Shown here: positions 24,255 to 34,774 of the stretch, in pieces
How the letters are laid out: the number at the start of each line of letters is the position of its first letter
How positions within the stretch are numbered: position 1 is the first letter of the stretch
From: Takakia lepidozioides
Taxonomy: Eukaryota; Streptophyta; Takakiopsida; Takakiales; Takakiaceae
DNA length: 64,000 nt
Direction of reading: 5' to 3'
Assembly: GCA_030704615.1 (NCBI GenBank)
Contig: CM060731.1
Location: 95,956,756 to 96,020,755 of the forward strand
Program-made: the position numbers and the translations under genes
The notes under the pieces: model-generated
Told to the model about the DNA's origin: nothing
Seen by the model: only the letters and a program-made list of their open reading frames with translations
Database searches by the model: none

Positions 24255-24425
24255 ATCACAGCCCAGCACGGCGCAACACAGCCTATCACAGCCCAGCACG
24301 GCGCGACACAGCATATCACAGCCCAGCACGGCGCAACACAGCCTATCACAGCTTACCACATTGCCACACAGCCTATCACAGCGTACCACAGTATGACACA
24401 GCCTGTCACAACACAACATAGCCTA
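24255..24425 (+). repeat. Internal 30-bp tandem array of copy E, second half
   Basis: Continuation of the array interrupted by solo LTR F, with the same CACAGCCTATCACAGCCCAGCACGGCGC-type unit and more degenerate units towards 24425. Confidence 0.8.
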
Positions 24426-24451
24426 CTAGGGTTACACAATCCATAGGATCA

Positions 24452-27400
24452 GTGACAGGTGGACGTGGGTTAACATCCGGAGAATGGTCAGCGGAAAAGT
24501 GGATGAAGGCACGTGTAGAAATGGACACGTGGACGCCAGGGCGAGACACACAGCCAGACATGGATTGCAAGGGGGACTGTCATCAAGGAAAAAGACAAAA
24601 TTGGCCGTCAAAGTACCTACCCGACACATTAACTTATTATGGGCCCATTAATGCATACGGGGAAAGGGTAACGGAACCCTTAAAAAGTACCGAAAAGCGA
24701 AATCCATGTCACATGTGCTATCCTAGTGGACAGTCCAGAGTGGAAAATCCATGGAAGGAAATGAAATCTAAAATCCAGTCACAGCAGTTACAGCCAATCA
24801 AAAGCCAGAAGCAGAATCAAGAAAATGGAGGAATTTTAAGCGCAAGAGTCGGCGTCGTTCCAAGTAACGGGCGTCACGACGGGACAGACCATCAATGCTA
24901 TAGCTTTGAAGCTATGGAGGAACTAACAGACTATACGCTTGCGATACTACTTACGCAGTGGCACGGGGATAGAAGAACAGAGAGTATCTTTTCTCTTAAT
25001 CGATGCTTGCAAGCCCCGCAGGCTTACAAGAAATTACCCATAGCATTTTGTGGCAACCATACGTTTATGCTTTGTGCCCTGCAGGCATTTCTTCAATTGT
25101 TACAGCCAAAACCTTTCTGTGGGTCTAGAATGAAGAGAGTGAGAGGAATGGAAGAAATCAGGGTGAAGAGCACCACAATCCTACAAAAACAAACGATTGC
25201 TACTCCACAGGCGGTACAGTTACTGAAGGAGCTGCGATTAGAAGGATTGCAAATCAAAGATTGGACATTGCACCATAGGCAGTATATGTTACAATTCTTG
25301 CAGAACTTTGAGCCTAGGACAGGAACAACAATGGTGAAGGGAGTTGAATTAGAAATTACTTCCCTATACCTACAACAATTGTTTGAATTGCCATCAGGTC
25401 AGGTGCTTGTGGAGGAGCACAGGGCAAGACATCAAATAGGGGACTTTTCCAAGAAGGGAGTTTCTTTAAAACTCAGGGTTATGCTTGTACCAAGGTCGTG
25501 TACCCAGGGCTAAGGGAGGTAGGCCAGGTATTGAATGTTCTGTTTGCCATGAAACAGAACCAACAGTATTTGAGCAGATCCTTTACAGAGGAAATACTCA
25601 AAGCCCTGAGAGGAGAAGAGGTAGCATTGGCGGACATACTGTACAACGCACTGGTAGAGGAGATGAAAAGATTACAGGGCACTGCCGCAAAGTCTCCTAT
25701 CATAGTGTCTGGCCCAATCATTGCTCAAATAATTCTTGATTCTTGCATACTTGATGCTCGGGAAAGAAAGGAGATGGGAGTGTTTGAGGCCGAAACCACT
25801 ATGGAAGAGCAAGGCTCTTCACACAGTGAGGGTGGACTGGCAGTGCAACCCCAGTCTAAGAGACAGAGGCAGGGAAAGACTGTAGTGGCGGATCCACTGG
25901 CTTCACGGAAACCACATGATAATGTTTCCCAAGCTCTTGTGCAGGAAGGGGCACAGCAGCACAGAGAGCTGCTATTATTGGAAGCAGGGCCTTCACTTCA
26001 GAGAGGGAAGATGAAGTTACTTCAGTATCACAGCCATCACAGCCACATGATCGGCTTGTCACAGAGTTACCACAAGTTGTCCATGCAGTTCCACCACAAA
26101 TAATTGATTTGGAGAAAGAAGGGTTAGATATCCCCACTACAGAACAGGTGGTGGCAGAAATTGAGAAGGGGGACCTTCTCTATGAAAATTCTGGTTTGGT
26201 CAGGGAAACAATGATTGCAGAGGTGCAGCGGTTGTCCAGGGGAAACCCTGCTGTGCATATAATACACACACCTGTGACGGAGGTACCATAGGTAGAATGT
26301 CAAGACACTGCAGCACCTGTGATGGATGAAGTGGTTCAGGAAGAAAATCTGGTGGGGCAATGGCCTGAATGGTTCGTGAGGCATCACACTGTTGAGGATC
26401 AGGAGAACAGCAGCAAGCTCACCATGATGACCCTCAACAGGCATGCTTATGAGTTCCATAAGCATGACACTTAATTTGTTGGGCACTTATGTCAAATCCC
26501 ATGTTCCAACTACCCAATTGGCAGCTTTGAGGGAGGAACTCAGGAAGGAGTTTGAGGCTCAACTTGCCACTGAGTGTGCAAACAAGGTCGATGAGGAAGT
26601 CACTCTCAAGATATAGCAAGACTTAGAGAGTACAAAAGCTGCTTTGCAATTGGCCAAAGAACAATTGATTGAGGCAGGCCTCGCGCAAGACCAGTTGCAC
26701 GATGAAGCACTAAGCACAGCATATGCAAAAATTCAGGTGAAGCATGAAAGCAAGTTGCAAGAAGTGAATACACTACATACGGAGTTGCAGACAGTGCATG
26801 ACAGGATGGCCATACAATGTGCTACACTCACAACTACGCTTGAGCACACTACATTAGAAGTTAACAGTCAAGCGGAAAGATGTACGAAGGTAGAGGCAGA
26901 GAATGTCGAGCAAGCGAAATTCATTGTCGATATGAAGAATACAATCTGTCGCAATGAGAATACCTTCAAGCAATACAGGCAGGTTGAAGCTGACCAAGAG
27001 AGGTATATCCTGGAATTGCAACAAACGCTCATGTCCAATAGAAATGAACTCTCTGTGGCTAAAAAGGCTTGGAAGGAAGCCAATAATCTGGCTGCTGCAT
27101 ATGCGAATTTGGTTGAACCTCATGCGAAGCGCATGGAGGCTTTACAACAGCAGATAGATGTGTACAGGCTCACAGAGGAGCAGACTCTCAGGGTTGCCAC
27201 AAGCAACTTGGTGGATAACCACCTTATGCAGGTCTGGTTAGCACAAGGGCCGGTGGAGGGCAAAGCACCACGAAAGCTCACCCAAAGCGAGATGAATGAG
27301 CTCAGACTGCAAGTGCAGAACATTGCCACAACTACTATAGACAATGTCTATAGTAGGATAGCGGAGCTACAAGAGGATGTAGACGGCCTGCAGACTCAGG

Positions 27401-28692
27401 TAGAGGACCTGACATCAAATATTGACAAGAGAGTCTTTGTACCTGAGGAGCAACTGATGGCTTCTTATTTACAAGCCAGAACTTTGGCTTTTAAGTCTTC
27501 TTCGCAGGGGGTGCATGAGATGCCAATGGTATAAGAGCCAGTGCCACCAACACCACAACAAGTCACTGTGCCAGTAGCTGACCCTGTTGTTACTATAGCC
27601 ACACCACATCCACAAGCCTACGGAGGTATGGGGGAATGCTGCTTTAACCCACCTAAAACTCATGCTGCACGGGAGTAACAGTCGGGCTATGATTATGCCC
27701 TTCAACCAAATTCCCATTGTGTTGGATTTGGCTTGGAAGGAATTTAGTCCTCCGCAGTCGTTGGCATATTACTATCAAATCATGCGCATTTGGCTGCCAG
27801 TGACAACTAGGACTAAAGTTCTTCCGAACAATCGACCAATTGAGGATCATCACTTTGCGCGCAGTACTGGCATGAGGCAAGTACCATGTTGAAAGAATTA
27901 ATTGTCTTCCAAGTTGTACATGGATTCATTTATACCAAGACCAAAGAGGTAGCAAGAATTGTCATGGGCTGCGGGTTATACTACGCTGCTTGTTTTCTGG
28001 CACGTTATCACATTGAGCAGCAGAAGATGCAAACGCTCTTTCTGAGTTATTCCAGTGGGGATCATTGGGTCTTACCTTCAGTGCCACCTCATATGTACCT
28101 ATATGAGGCAAAAATTATGATGCAAAAGGATTCTCAGATTCGTTCATGGTTTCATGCGGCCTGGAACAATTTGTCAACACAGAAATTCGGCCCTGACGAT
28201 ATTTTCTTTAAGGGACATGAGGCATGGAAATACTTGCACAATTCACAAGTCATTGGTACCCCACTCACCTGGATAGACAAGGAGCGCAAGGTCTTCACCA
28301 ATTTTGCAATTCAGCGCTTACAACAAGTTTTACAGTTTAAACTTCCAGACATGGTGGGACAACATTGTATGCCCCAAAGAATTCCAGTTAGAGTTCGACC
28401 GTTAAAACACCTCAGGGGGGACGAGGATTCTGATACTACTGTTTCTTCAGCGGACTCTTTTGACATGGCAGAGGACTATGCAATTCAGATGGCAGAGAAG
28501 AAGCAACGGGGGTCTCATATGCCTGAAAGATTACCTTGATATCAGCCTCCAGAGGGACTGACATATCTAGGTAGTGTTCAATCATCTCCCTCAACCAGTG
28601 ACAGGACACGGGCTCGCACATGGAGTCCTTCACGAGACTCTAACCGTCTGAAGGGTGCTCGCTCACAAAGGGTTACAAATCCCAAACAGTAA
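24452..28692 (+). pseudogene. ORF3 of copy E (largest copy of the coiled-coil ORF)
   Basis: Unknown function; longest copy, about 1,400 codons. The N-terminal part (24452-25100) holds CHMCYPSGQSRVENP, a decayed CCHC motif, then ELTDYTLAILLTQWHG. Next: a conserved block with HHRQYMLQFLQNFEPRTG and LYLQQLFELPSGQ (25270-25400), LREVGQVLNVLFAMKQNQQ (25511-25567), an acidic linker, and a coiled coil (26470-27190). The last third carries ATYLARYHIEQQK-like, DHWVLPSVPPHMYLYEAK and FNQIPIVLDLAWKEF blocks (27700-28130). Stops at 26289 (TAG), about 26614 (TAG) and 27532 (TAA, shared with copy B). Frame changes near 25500, 26030 and 27620. Probable natural end at the TAA at 28690. Confidence 0.7.
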
Positions 28693-28730
28693 ACCGTGAT
28701 GACACGGCTTTTTGAGAGGGGAAGGGATAA
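28693..28730 (+). other. Hairpin and polypurine tract of copy E
   Basis: CCGTG-ATGA-CACGG (28694-28707), T run, then GAGAGGGGAAGGGATAA ending at 28730. The same arrangement as in copies B and D. Confidence 0.75.
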
Positions 28731-28838
28731 TGTTAGAGGACTGTCTGGGACTTGGGCACTTTTACGGGATCTGTGGGGTACCCTTAATTTTTGCACAGAC
28801 TGAGACCAACAGGAGCCTTAGGGGTGACAACAGTGCAC

Positions 28839-28876
<38 letters not shown>

Positions 28877-29764
28877 CACAGCCCGTCACAGCCAACACAG
28901 TCCGTCACAGTCCAACACAACCCGTCACAGCCAACACAGCCCGTCACAGTCACACAGCCCGTCACAGTCACACAGCCAGTCACAGCTTAACACAGCCGAC
29001 ACAGCCCGACACAGTCGCACAGCCAGTCACAGTCCAACACAGCCGCCACAGCTTCGCACAACCCGCCACAGCCTGATACAGCCAGTCACAGCTTGGCACA
29101 ACTGGGGAACAGTTACCATTGGTAGGGAACGACTGTGGGGGAACGACATCTGAAAAAGGAACGTGTACTACAGAGATAACGGTTAGTTAAGGAAGCGGTT
29201 AGAATGGCTAGTAAAGAGATAAAGCGGGAAGAGGAGGAGGACTTCGGACATCACTTCTGGGGGAAGAGGATCACTTCTTGGAGGACTTCGGACATCACTG
29301 GGGGGAAATGAAGCGGAGAGCGGATCTCTGAGCAGAAAGAGGGAGAGCACGGAGTAGGAGGAGAACGATCTGTTGATGCTTGATGAATGCAAGCAGTAGA
29401 GTTGTAATGTAGAGCAGATTCGAGACTCCATGGCTTCAGCCTGATACTTGATAGATATTAATCTGATACATACTTCATACTCACACTGTGTAGAGAGATC
29501 TGAGTGAAGTTGTGGAATGAATGGATGAGTTGATGGAATCCGATAGATTGCTGAAGCAATCTGATACTTAAATACCAACAGTATGATAACTAGCTAACAT
29601 GAATACGGGAAGGAATACAAATAGGAAACACCCCCATGATACACTAGCTGTAGGTCATGACTGATTGTTCTGAGCGGGCTGAGTGCTTAGAGATTTCCAA
29701 CTCTTCTATCTTGGAGTTCCCGCCTCGGATAGCGAAGGGATGGGTGAGTAAAAGCCGCGCGACA
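28731..29764 (+). repeat. 3' LTR of copy E
   Basis: 1034 bp from TGTTAGAGGACTG to GCCGCGCGACA. It has an exceptional run of 31 G at 28843-28873, where other LTRs have 6-8 G, followed by the CACAGCC array to about 29110. The base after the LTR starts the phosphatase fragment, so this element ended up inside or beside a gene. Confidence 0.88.
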
Positions 29765-30350
29765 ATGACAACAAACAAGTTCGTTTTCCCAAGGCCCCAG
29801 GTCTGCGAGTTTTTAAACCTTGTTTTCCGGTATTTCTATGTTGGAATATGGTTGTGTGCTTCCAAGGGGATGTTGCAGACGTACTCAAAGTGCTGATGCA
29901 GGGGGTCAAGGGTTCTCCCCTCTTCGTGTGGTCACAAGAGGACTGTGACCCCTCGACAGAGCCACACCCCACAAAAGGGTCTGCTGTTCAGAACTTGCAG
30001 AAGAGATTGTCGAGGGTGTGGGAAGAATATTCTGGCTTTAACGAATCCAACACCCTCTTAGTGGACGATTCACCACACAAGGGGCAGGCAAACTCCCTTT
30101 TGAACATGGTTCATCCACTGTCATTTGATGTTACTGGCAATGCCAGCGAGGGGCCTGATTCAGATTACCTTTTAGGAACTCTATGGCCCTATTGCAAGGA
30201 TCTTTCTTCCTCTCCGGGTGTGCGTGTCTTCACAAGGCAACGGAAGCTACGGCAAACTGGCTGCCTGACTGCGGGCGAGGATGGTGCCACTGGGGGAAGT
30301 GCATTTGTGTCTTGTCAGGTGAAACTAAGCTTACTGTTTGCAAGATGACT
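29765..30350 (+). pseudogene. FCP1/NIF-type HAD phosphatase fragment
   Basis: Starts directly at the LTR boundary. One frame (29765-29885) reads NKFVFPRPQVCEFLNLVFRY and then YVGIW, the region after motif I in NIF-domain (FCP1-like) phosphatases. The next frame (29848-30350) reads LFVWSQEDCD, ends the helix with RLSRVWEEY and has FNESNTLLVDDSPHKG, which matches the conserved LLVDDSP box of this family. A one-base shift separates the two parts near 29865. The catalytic DxDx(T/V) motif I would lie upstream and is absent, so the LTR has removed the 5' part. Downstream of about 30240 the similarity fades, possibly at an intron. Family members dephosphorylate Ser/Thr in proteins such as the RNA polymerase II tail; this copy cannot. 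Confidence 0.55.
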
Positions 30351-30433
30351 ATCATGATAACTCAGATGTTTTATTTGTTCCCTGCGGATGCCCTCTCACG
30401 CATGGCGTGGTCTAATTCTTTTTGCAGACAATG

Positions 30434-33400
30434 AAGGGGGTGGAAGTGGGCTCACCCACTCAAAAGGTGGCTGCTGCGCCAAGGACCCAGGCCCATCGGC
30501 GGCAGGAGTCGGGATCTGGCCCCCGCCATTCGGAGGCAGTGCCCAAGGTATGGTTTCATCCCACCCACTGTTCGTAATCTTGCTTGGAGTGTTTGCCTTT
30601 TTGCTGAAGCAGCCATTGTGTGTTATGTGAGCAGTTGACCAAGATGCGTGGACAAACTCCAGGAGGGCCATCGCAGCCGGACATGGTTCCCCAGGCATGC
30701 CAATTGGTGTCCTTGCTGTTGCTTCCAGACGTTTAGGGATTTTTTTTTAATGTTACGATGTAGTTTGTAGGGTTTGAGGTCTGGTTTTGCAATTTGCCAT
30801 GCTTCGTGCTACTATGTTTATTCCATCGCTAAAGTGCTTGTTGTTTAGATTGTTTTCTCTCACACTAAACGCTCTTGCTTTCGATGCAGCAATTGAAGAC
30901 ACGTGCGCAGCTTTCCACGGCTTCCACTCTTGGTGACGAGCCTCGGTTCAAGGTACTCAGTCAATGTCAGATATGTTAAGTTAATCGACTCTATATCTTG
31001 GAAGGAGGATCCCTCTGTCCATGCATGCTAAGTCCTGGCGGAAGAAGGTAGAAGCGCTTTCCAGGGTGAATCTAAGTCCGCAAGCCCATACCCTCTTGGA
31101 GGTTAGCTATTTCATGAGCATGAGCGGCATGAGCGGAGTAGTAAGACAATCGGTTTTCATGAGCAGAAGTACAAATTTCGAAAATAAAAAACAATAAAAA
31201 ACATTAATTTAATGCAATGTGTCAGGAAAAACAAATATATTATTCGGCCCCTTGAAGGGAAAATTGTAGTTTTGACAGTTGTGCTCATGATATTTTGTCT
31301 TCCGCTCATGCCAATTCCCAGCGACATGTGCAAATATGGCGCCGAATTTCGCGGTAATAGGGTCCGTAACCTGAAAAAACGACGACGTATTTCGCGGTAA
31401 TAGGTCTCTCTGACGAAAAATGGTGCCGAATTCCGCGGCTATAGGTCCCCTCATGACAGGTAATTCGGCGCCATTTTTCCAGACACTGTACCAGTGCATG
31501 TTGGGACTTAGCCAGTTTTCGGCCCAAAAAAGAGAAATTCGGCGCCATTTTTCCAGACACGATACCAGTGCATGTTGGGACTTAGCCAGTTTTCGGCCCA
31601 AAAAAGAGAAATTCGGCGCCATTTTCCCAGACACAGGTACCAGTGCATGTTGGGACTTAGCCAGTTTTCAGCCCCAAAAAGAGAAATTCGGCGCCATTTT
31701 TCCAGAAATGGCCCCACAACTGCTTCTGTTGGATCTCAGTTTGAATGGAATATTGCATGAATTCGCGTCCCGTTGAATATTATTCTTGGCCATATTTGTA
31801 ACTTGCTTGTAACCTCAACATGTGCTTGTGCAGGAAATGTGTCTCGACTCCAACACCGACATGCCCACGACAAACATGGCCGAATCAGTGCACTCTTCCT
31901 GGCGTGCCTCCTCTGTGGCGCATCTGGTGGACATCCTCACTGCCACAACGAATGAGGCAATATTCCATTCAAACTGAGATCCAACAGAAGCAGTTGTGGG
32001 GCCATTTCTGGAAAAATGGCGCCGAATTTTTCTTTTTGGGGCCGAAAACTGGCTAAGTCCCAACATGCACTGGTACAGTGTCTAGAAAAATGGCGCCGAA
32101 TTTCCCTATTTTGCGCCGAAAACTGGCTAAGTCCGAACATGCACTGGAAAAATGGCGCCAAATTACCTGTCATGAGGGGACCTATAGCCGCGGAATTCGG
32201 CACCATTTTTCGCCAGAGAGACCTATTACCGCGAAATACGTCGCCGTTTTTTCAGGTTACGGACCCTATTACCGCGAAATTCGGTGCCATATTTGCACAT
32301 GTCGCTGGGAATTGGCATGAGCGGAAGACAAAATATCATGAGCACAATTGTCAAAACTACAATTTTCCCTTCAAGGGGCTGAATAATATATTTGTTTTTC
32401 CTGACACATTGCATTAAATTAATGTTTTATTTTATTATTTGTTTTTTATTTTCGAAATTTGTACTTCTGCTCATGAAAACCGATTGTCTTACTACTCCGC
32501 TCATGCCGCTCATGCTCATGAAATAGCTAACCTCCCTAAAGACACCCCTGGTTTTGAAGCCATGATGGAATTCTTCACAGCTGTGAGCACGGATTGCAAG
32601 AGTACTCGGGGGAGGGGGGGGGTGGGGGGGTGAGGTGGAGAGAGCTTGCGACATGATTCTCCTCGACATTCCAGATGGGGAGCTGCTGGAGGGCCTGGAT
32701 GGTGTGCCCACCTGGAACAGGTTTACTGAGGACTACTGGAAAGCCGGGTTTGGGCTGGCGGGGATGCTTCTGGATGACGGTGGATGTGTGGTTGTCCTTG
32801 CCACGAGAGGGAAGACCACAGAGAATGCGGTGGCAAGGTGGACACCGAAAAGTGTCACCCCGGTCCTCCTCAGAAAATGATTCTGCATCAGTACACAGGG
32901 GTTGCAAACAGAGGGCCAAAGTGTAAGTTATCAATCTATTGCATTCACTTCATATTGTGGTGTATGTTAAGTAGACCCTGGAGTTGATCCTTCTTTGTTG
33001 GATGTGCAGACATTGGTGTTTGAGGCATATTGCTTTGTGAAGAGAGGGTCTACGTTCAAATTCCGCAACGACGGTCGTCTTGTTGATGCCGCTGTGACCC
33101 TGTAACCTACGATGTCCTCTACAACTATGTGCCCCACTCCAGTATGCCAAAGGACACAAAGACAGGCAAACCGTGGCGGTACAGCCGGACCCGGAGCCCT
33201 GCTTTCATCCAAACCCTCATGGAGACGTGCTCGGATGTCCAAGGGCGGATTCTAGACCTCACATTGCGGCACGGGTAAGCCTTCACGTGCTCAGTTTGTC
33301 CCCTGGCCCGATTGCAATTGCATGCCGCAAGCTATTAACCGCCCGCTTTGTTCCTCAGGTGCTTCAATGTGGGCAGGGACGTTGTCCGACAGGCATGTGT

Positions 33401-34145
33401 TCGCCTTCGAGCCAGATACTACCTCCACAACTCGGAACTTGCAGCGGCTGAACGTCTGCCGAAAGAGGAAGAGGCATCCTCGGAGGATGAGGAAAAATCC
33501 GAGAAGGAGCAGGGGAGGAAGTTGGGATCGAGGCCGAGGAGCCCCCGGTTTACGAGTGAGTGGTCGCATTGTAAGTTGCTTCCAAATTTCGTGAGGCACC
33601 TCCCTCCACTCTCTTATTTCATTGAAAACCCTTTCTGGTTGTGCTGGTATTGACATTCTTGAAGTGGATTTGTTCTTACTGTAGGATGCCAAGTACTGCC
33701 GGAGGGACGTCTACACCGGAGTTCATGGGCAGGAGGAACGTGCTTTTTTTTGCCAGGGGGGGATTTCATGCCTAGTCCAGAAAGGGAGTACATCCTTCCT
33801 ACTTATGCTGCCCGGCTTGCTTTGGTGTCCATTAGGAGGTGTTCCGAACCTAGTCGTGTACAGCAGATTTTAGACGAGGCAAGCCTCAAGAAAATGAAGA
33901 TGAGGGAGGAGGCAGCAGCTATTAGAGCCCGTCGGGCTCGTAGATTTGTCTTGGATTCTGCTGAGGAAAGTGGGGGAGAAGACGCAGAAGATTCCCAGGA
34001 GGTGAGGTGGACAGTCCCCCAAGGAGAGGACGAGATTTTTGAGAGGCATAGTGGAACTGATGCATCACAGAGCTTGGAGGATGAGGGGGATGAGGGGGAT
34101 GAGGAAGAAGGTGGGGCAAGTTCCTCGGAGGGTGAAGGAGAGTAG
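30434..34145 (+). CDS. Multi-exon gene resembling a beta-class DNA methyltransferase
   Basis: Proposed exons from open frame and splice-like borders: 30428-30547 (after TTTTTGCAG; ends before GTATGG), 30890-30951 (after GATGCAG), about 31000-31101, 32542-32880, about 33005-33270, 33359-33558 (between CAG and GTGAG), and about 33686-34145. The middle exons read CDMILLDIPDGELLEG, then GLAGMLLDDGGCVVVLATRG, and later GRILDLTLRHG joined to CFNVGRDVVRQACVRLRARY. That is the order DPPY-like motif, then a SAM-binding FxGxG-like motif, as in beta-class N4/N6 methyltransferases (family PF01555). DPPY is DIPD here, so activity is doubtful. The last exon is acidic (EDEGDEGDEEEGG). A G-run at 32609-32630 breaks the frame. 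Joining is my inference; the methyltransferase call is tentative. Confidence 0.4.
31098..32535. mobile_element. Foldback (long inverted repeat) element, 1.44 kb
   Basis: The outer about 650 bp on the left (31098-31750) is the reverse complement of the right side (31985-32535). The tips read GGAGGTTAGCTATTTCATGAGC on both arms. Inside each arm lies a 74-75-bp unit (ATTCGGCGCCATTTTTCCAGAC...), starting at 31463, 31537, 31611 and 31686; the right arm has about two units. The loop (about 31762-31970) is unique sequence. There is no transposase, so it would depend on one elsewhere. I found no clear target duplication. It sits between two segments of the methyltransferase-like gene. Confidence 0.8.
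31834..31960 (+). other. Captured coding fragment in the loop of the foldback element
   Basis: After CTTGTGCAG the frame reads EMCLDSNTDMPTTNMAES and then VHSSWRASSVAHLVDILTAT. The TNMAES-HSSW pattern recalls a segment seen in transposon-associated proteins (TN-AE-H--W). It is open for about 42 codons. It may be an exon carried as cargo, or chance. Confidence 0.35.
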
Positions 34146-34208
34146 TGCCCATTCCGGCTATGACAGTTAGAACACACTTGTATAGACGTGGCTTGCCACA
34201 AAATTTGC

Positions 34209-34214
34209 AATAAA
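34209..34214 (+). terminator. Polyadenylation signal AATAAA
   Basis: AATAAA 64 bases after the stop of the acidic last exon (stop 34143-34145). The position fits the 3' end of the methyltransferase-like gene. Confidence 0.5.
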
Positions 34215-34309
34215 ATGTTGCATTTCAAGTCCACTGGTGCCACATTCCAACTTCACATGACCCTATTTCCGTGCCTCCTAACCCTATTTCCGTGGACTCA
34301 CAATGGTCT

Positions 34310-34360
34310 GCTCATGCTTTTTTTTTTTCCGCTCATGCTCATGCCGCTCATGAAATAGCA
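34310..34360. repeat. Fragment of the foldback family tip
   Basis: CCGCTCATGCTCATGCCGCTCATGAAATAGC-type sequence, the same GCTCATG tip as in the element at 31098-32535, after a run of T. Only one end is present. Just to the left, CCCTATTTCCGTG occurs twice (34261-34273 and 34282-34294). Confidence 0.6.
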
Positions 34361-34481
34361 GCCCCCCCCTCTTGGATAAAACTGATTTGGAGGTTGTACT
34401 GTCCAAAGGCATGTCTGATGTGCTCTGGTCTGTCACCCTGCGTTCCTTCCTCTTGTGCTGAATGGAAGGTGATGTTGGTGT

Positions 34482-34769
34482 ATGCAAATCTCGGAGTTTG
34501 TGTTTCTCCTGAACCCCAATGACAAGCGCGTGAAGTCTGCTGCAACAAAGGCGGAAGTGGTGGGAATAGCTGAGGTTCACAAGTTCCATTGCAAGGACAT
34601 TCGTTCCGGGTGGTACAAGGTGAAAGTCCACGACATTATGCTTCCAACTGTTGCCCTGCCATGTCCAAATCTGGACGATGACCCCCCCCAGACTACACTA
34701 TTGCACATGAAAGACACGGTTATTCTCTGGCCAGAGAAGAGTATGAGGAGGGGTGAAGGTGTGAAGTGA
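34482..34769 (+). pseudogene. Tnp1/En-Spm-like transposon protein fragment
   Basis: 95-codon ORF. It reads EFVFLLNPNDKRVKS, GIAEVHKFHCKDIRSGWYKV and then LLHMKDTVILWPEKSM. The pattern of a beta-rich domain with G(x)YKV and a closing (V/I)xWP fits the Tnp1/En/Spm-like C-terminal domain (PF03017) of CACTA elements. An AG lies just before EFVF, so it may be a last exon. No terminal repeats or TnpD were seen. Alternatively it is the tail of an unrelated gene. Confidence 0.35.
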
Positions 34770-34774
34770 GGTTC

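Larger units (their letters stand above)
15997..29764 (+). mobile_element. Ty3/gypsy copy E, nearly complete, with a nested solo LTR
   Basis: Plus-strand element: 5' LTR remnant 15997-16259, PBS, ORF1, gag, protease, RT, RNase H, integrase, 30-bp array, ORF3, PPT, 3' LTR 28731-29764. A solo LTR (23206-24254) interrupts the array. Removing it leaves about 11.4 kb of internal sequence. The coding part is riddled with single-base frame changes and stops. It confirms, independently of H, that ORF3 belongs to the same element as gag-pol. Confidence 0.85.

Noticed and set aside
32016-32417. ORFs of 80-140 codons on both strands of the foldback element (KLAKSQHALV types)
   Set aside because: They mirror each other on both arms and repeat with the 74-bp unit; they are products of the inverted repeat.
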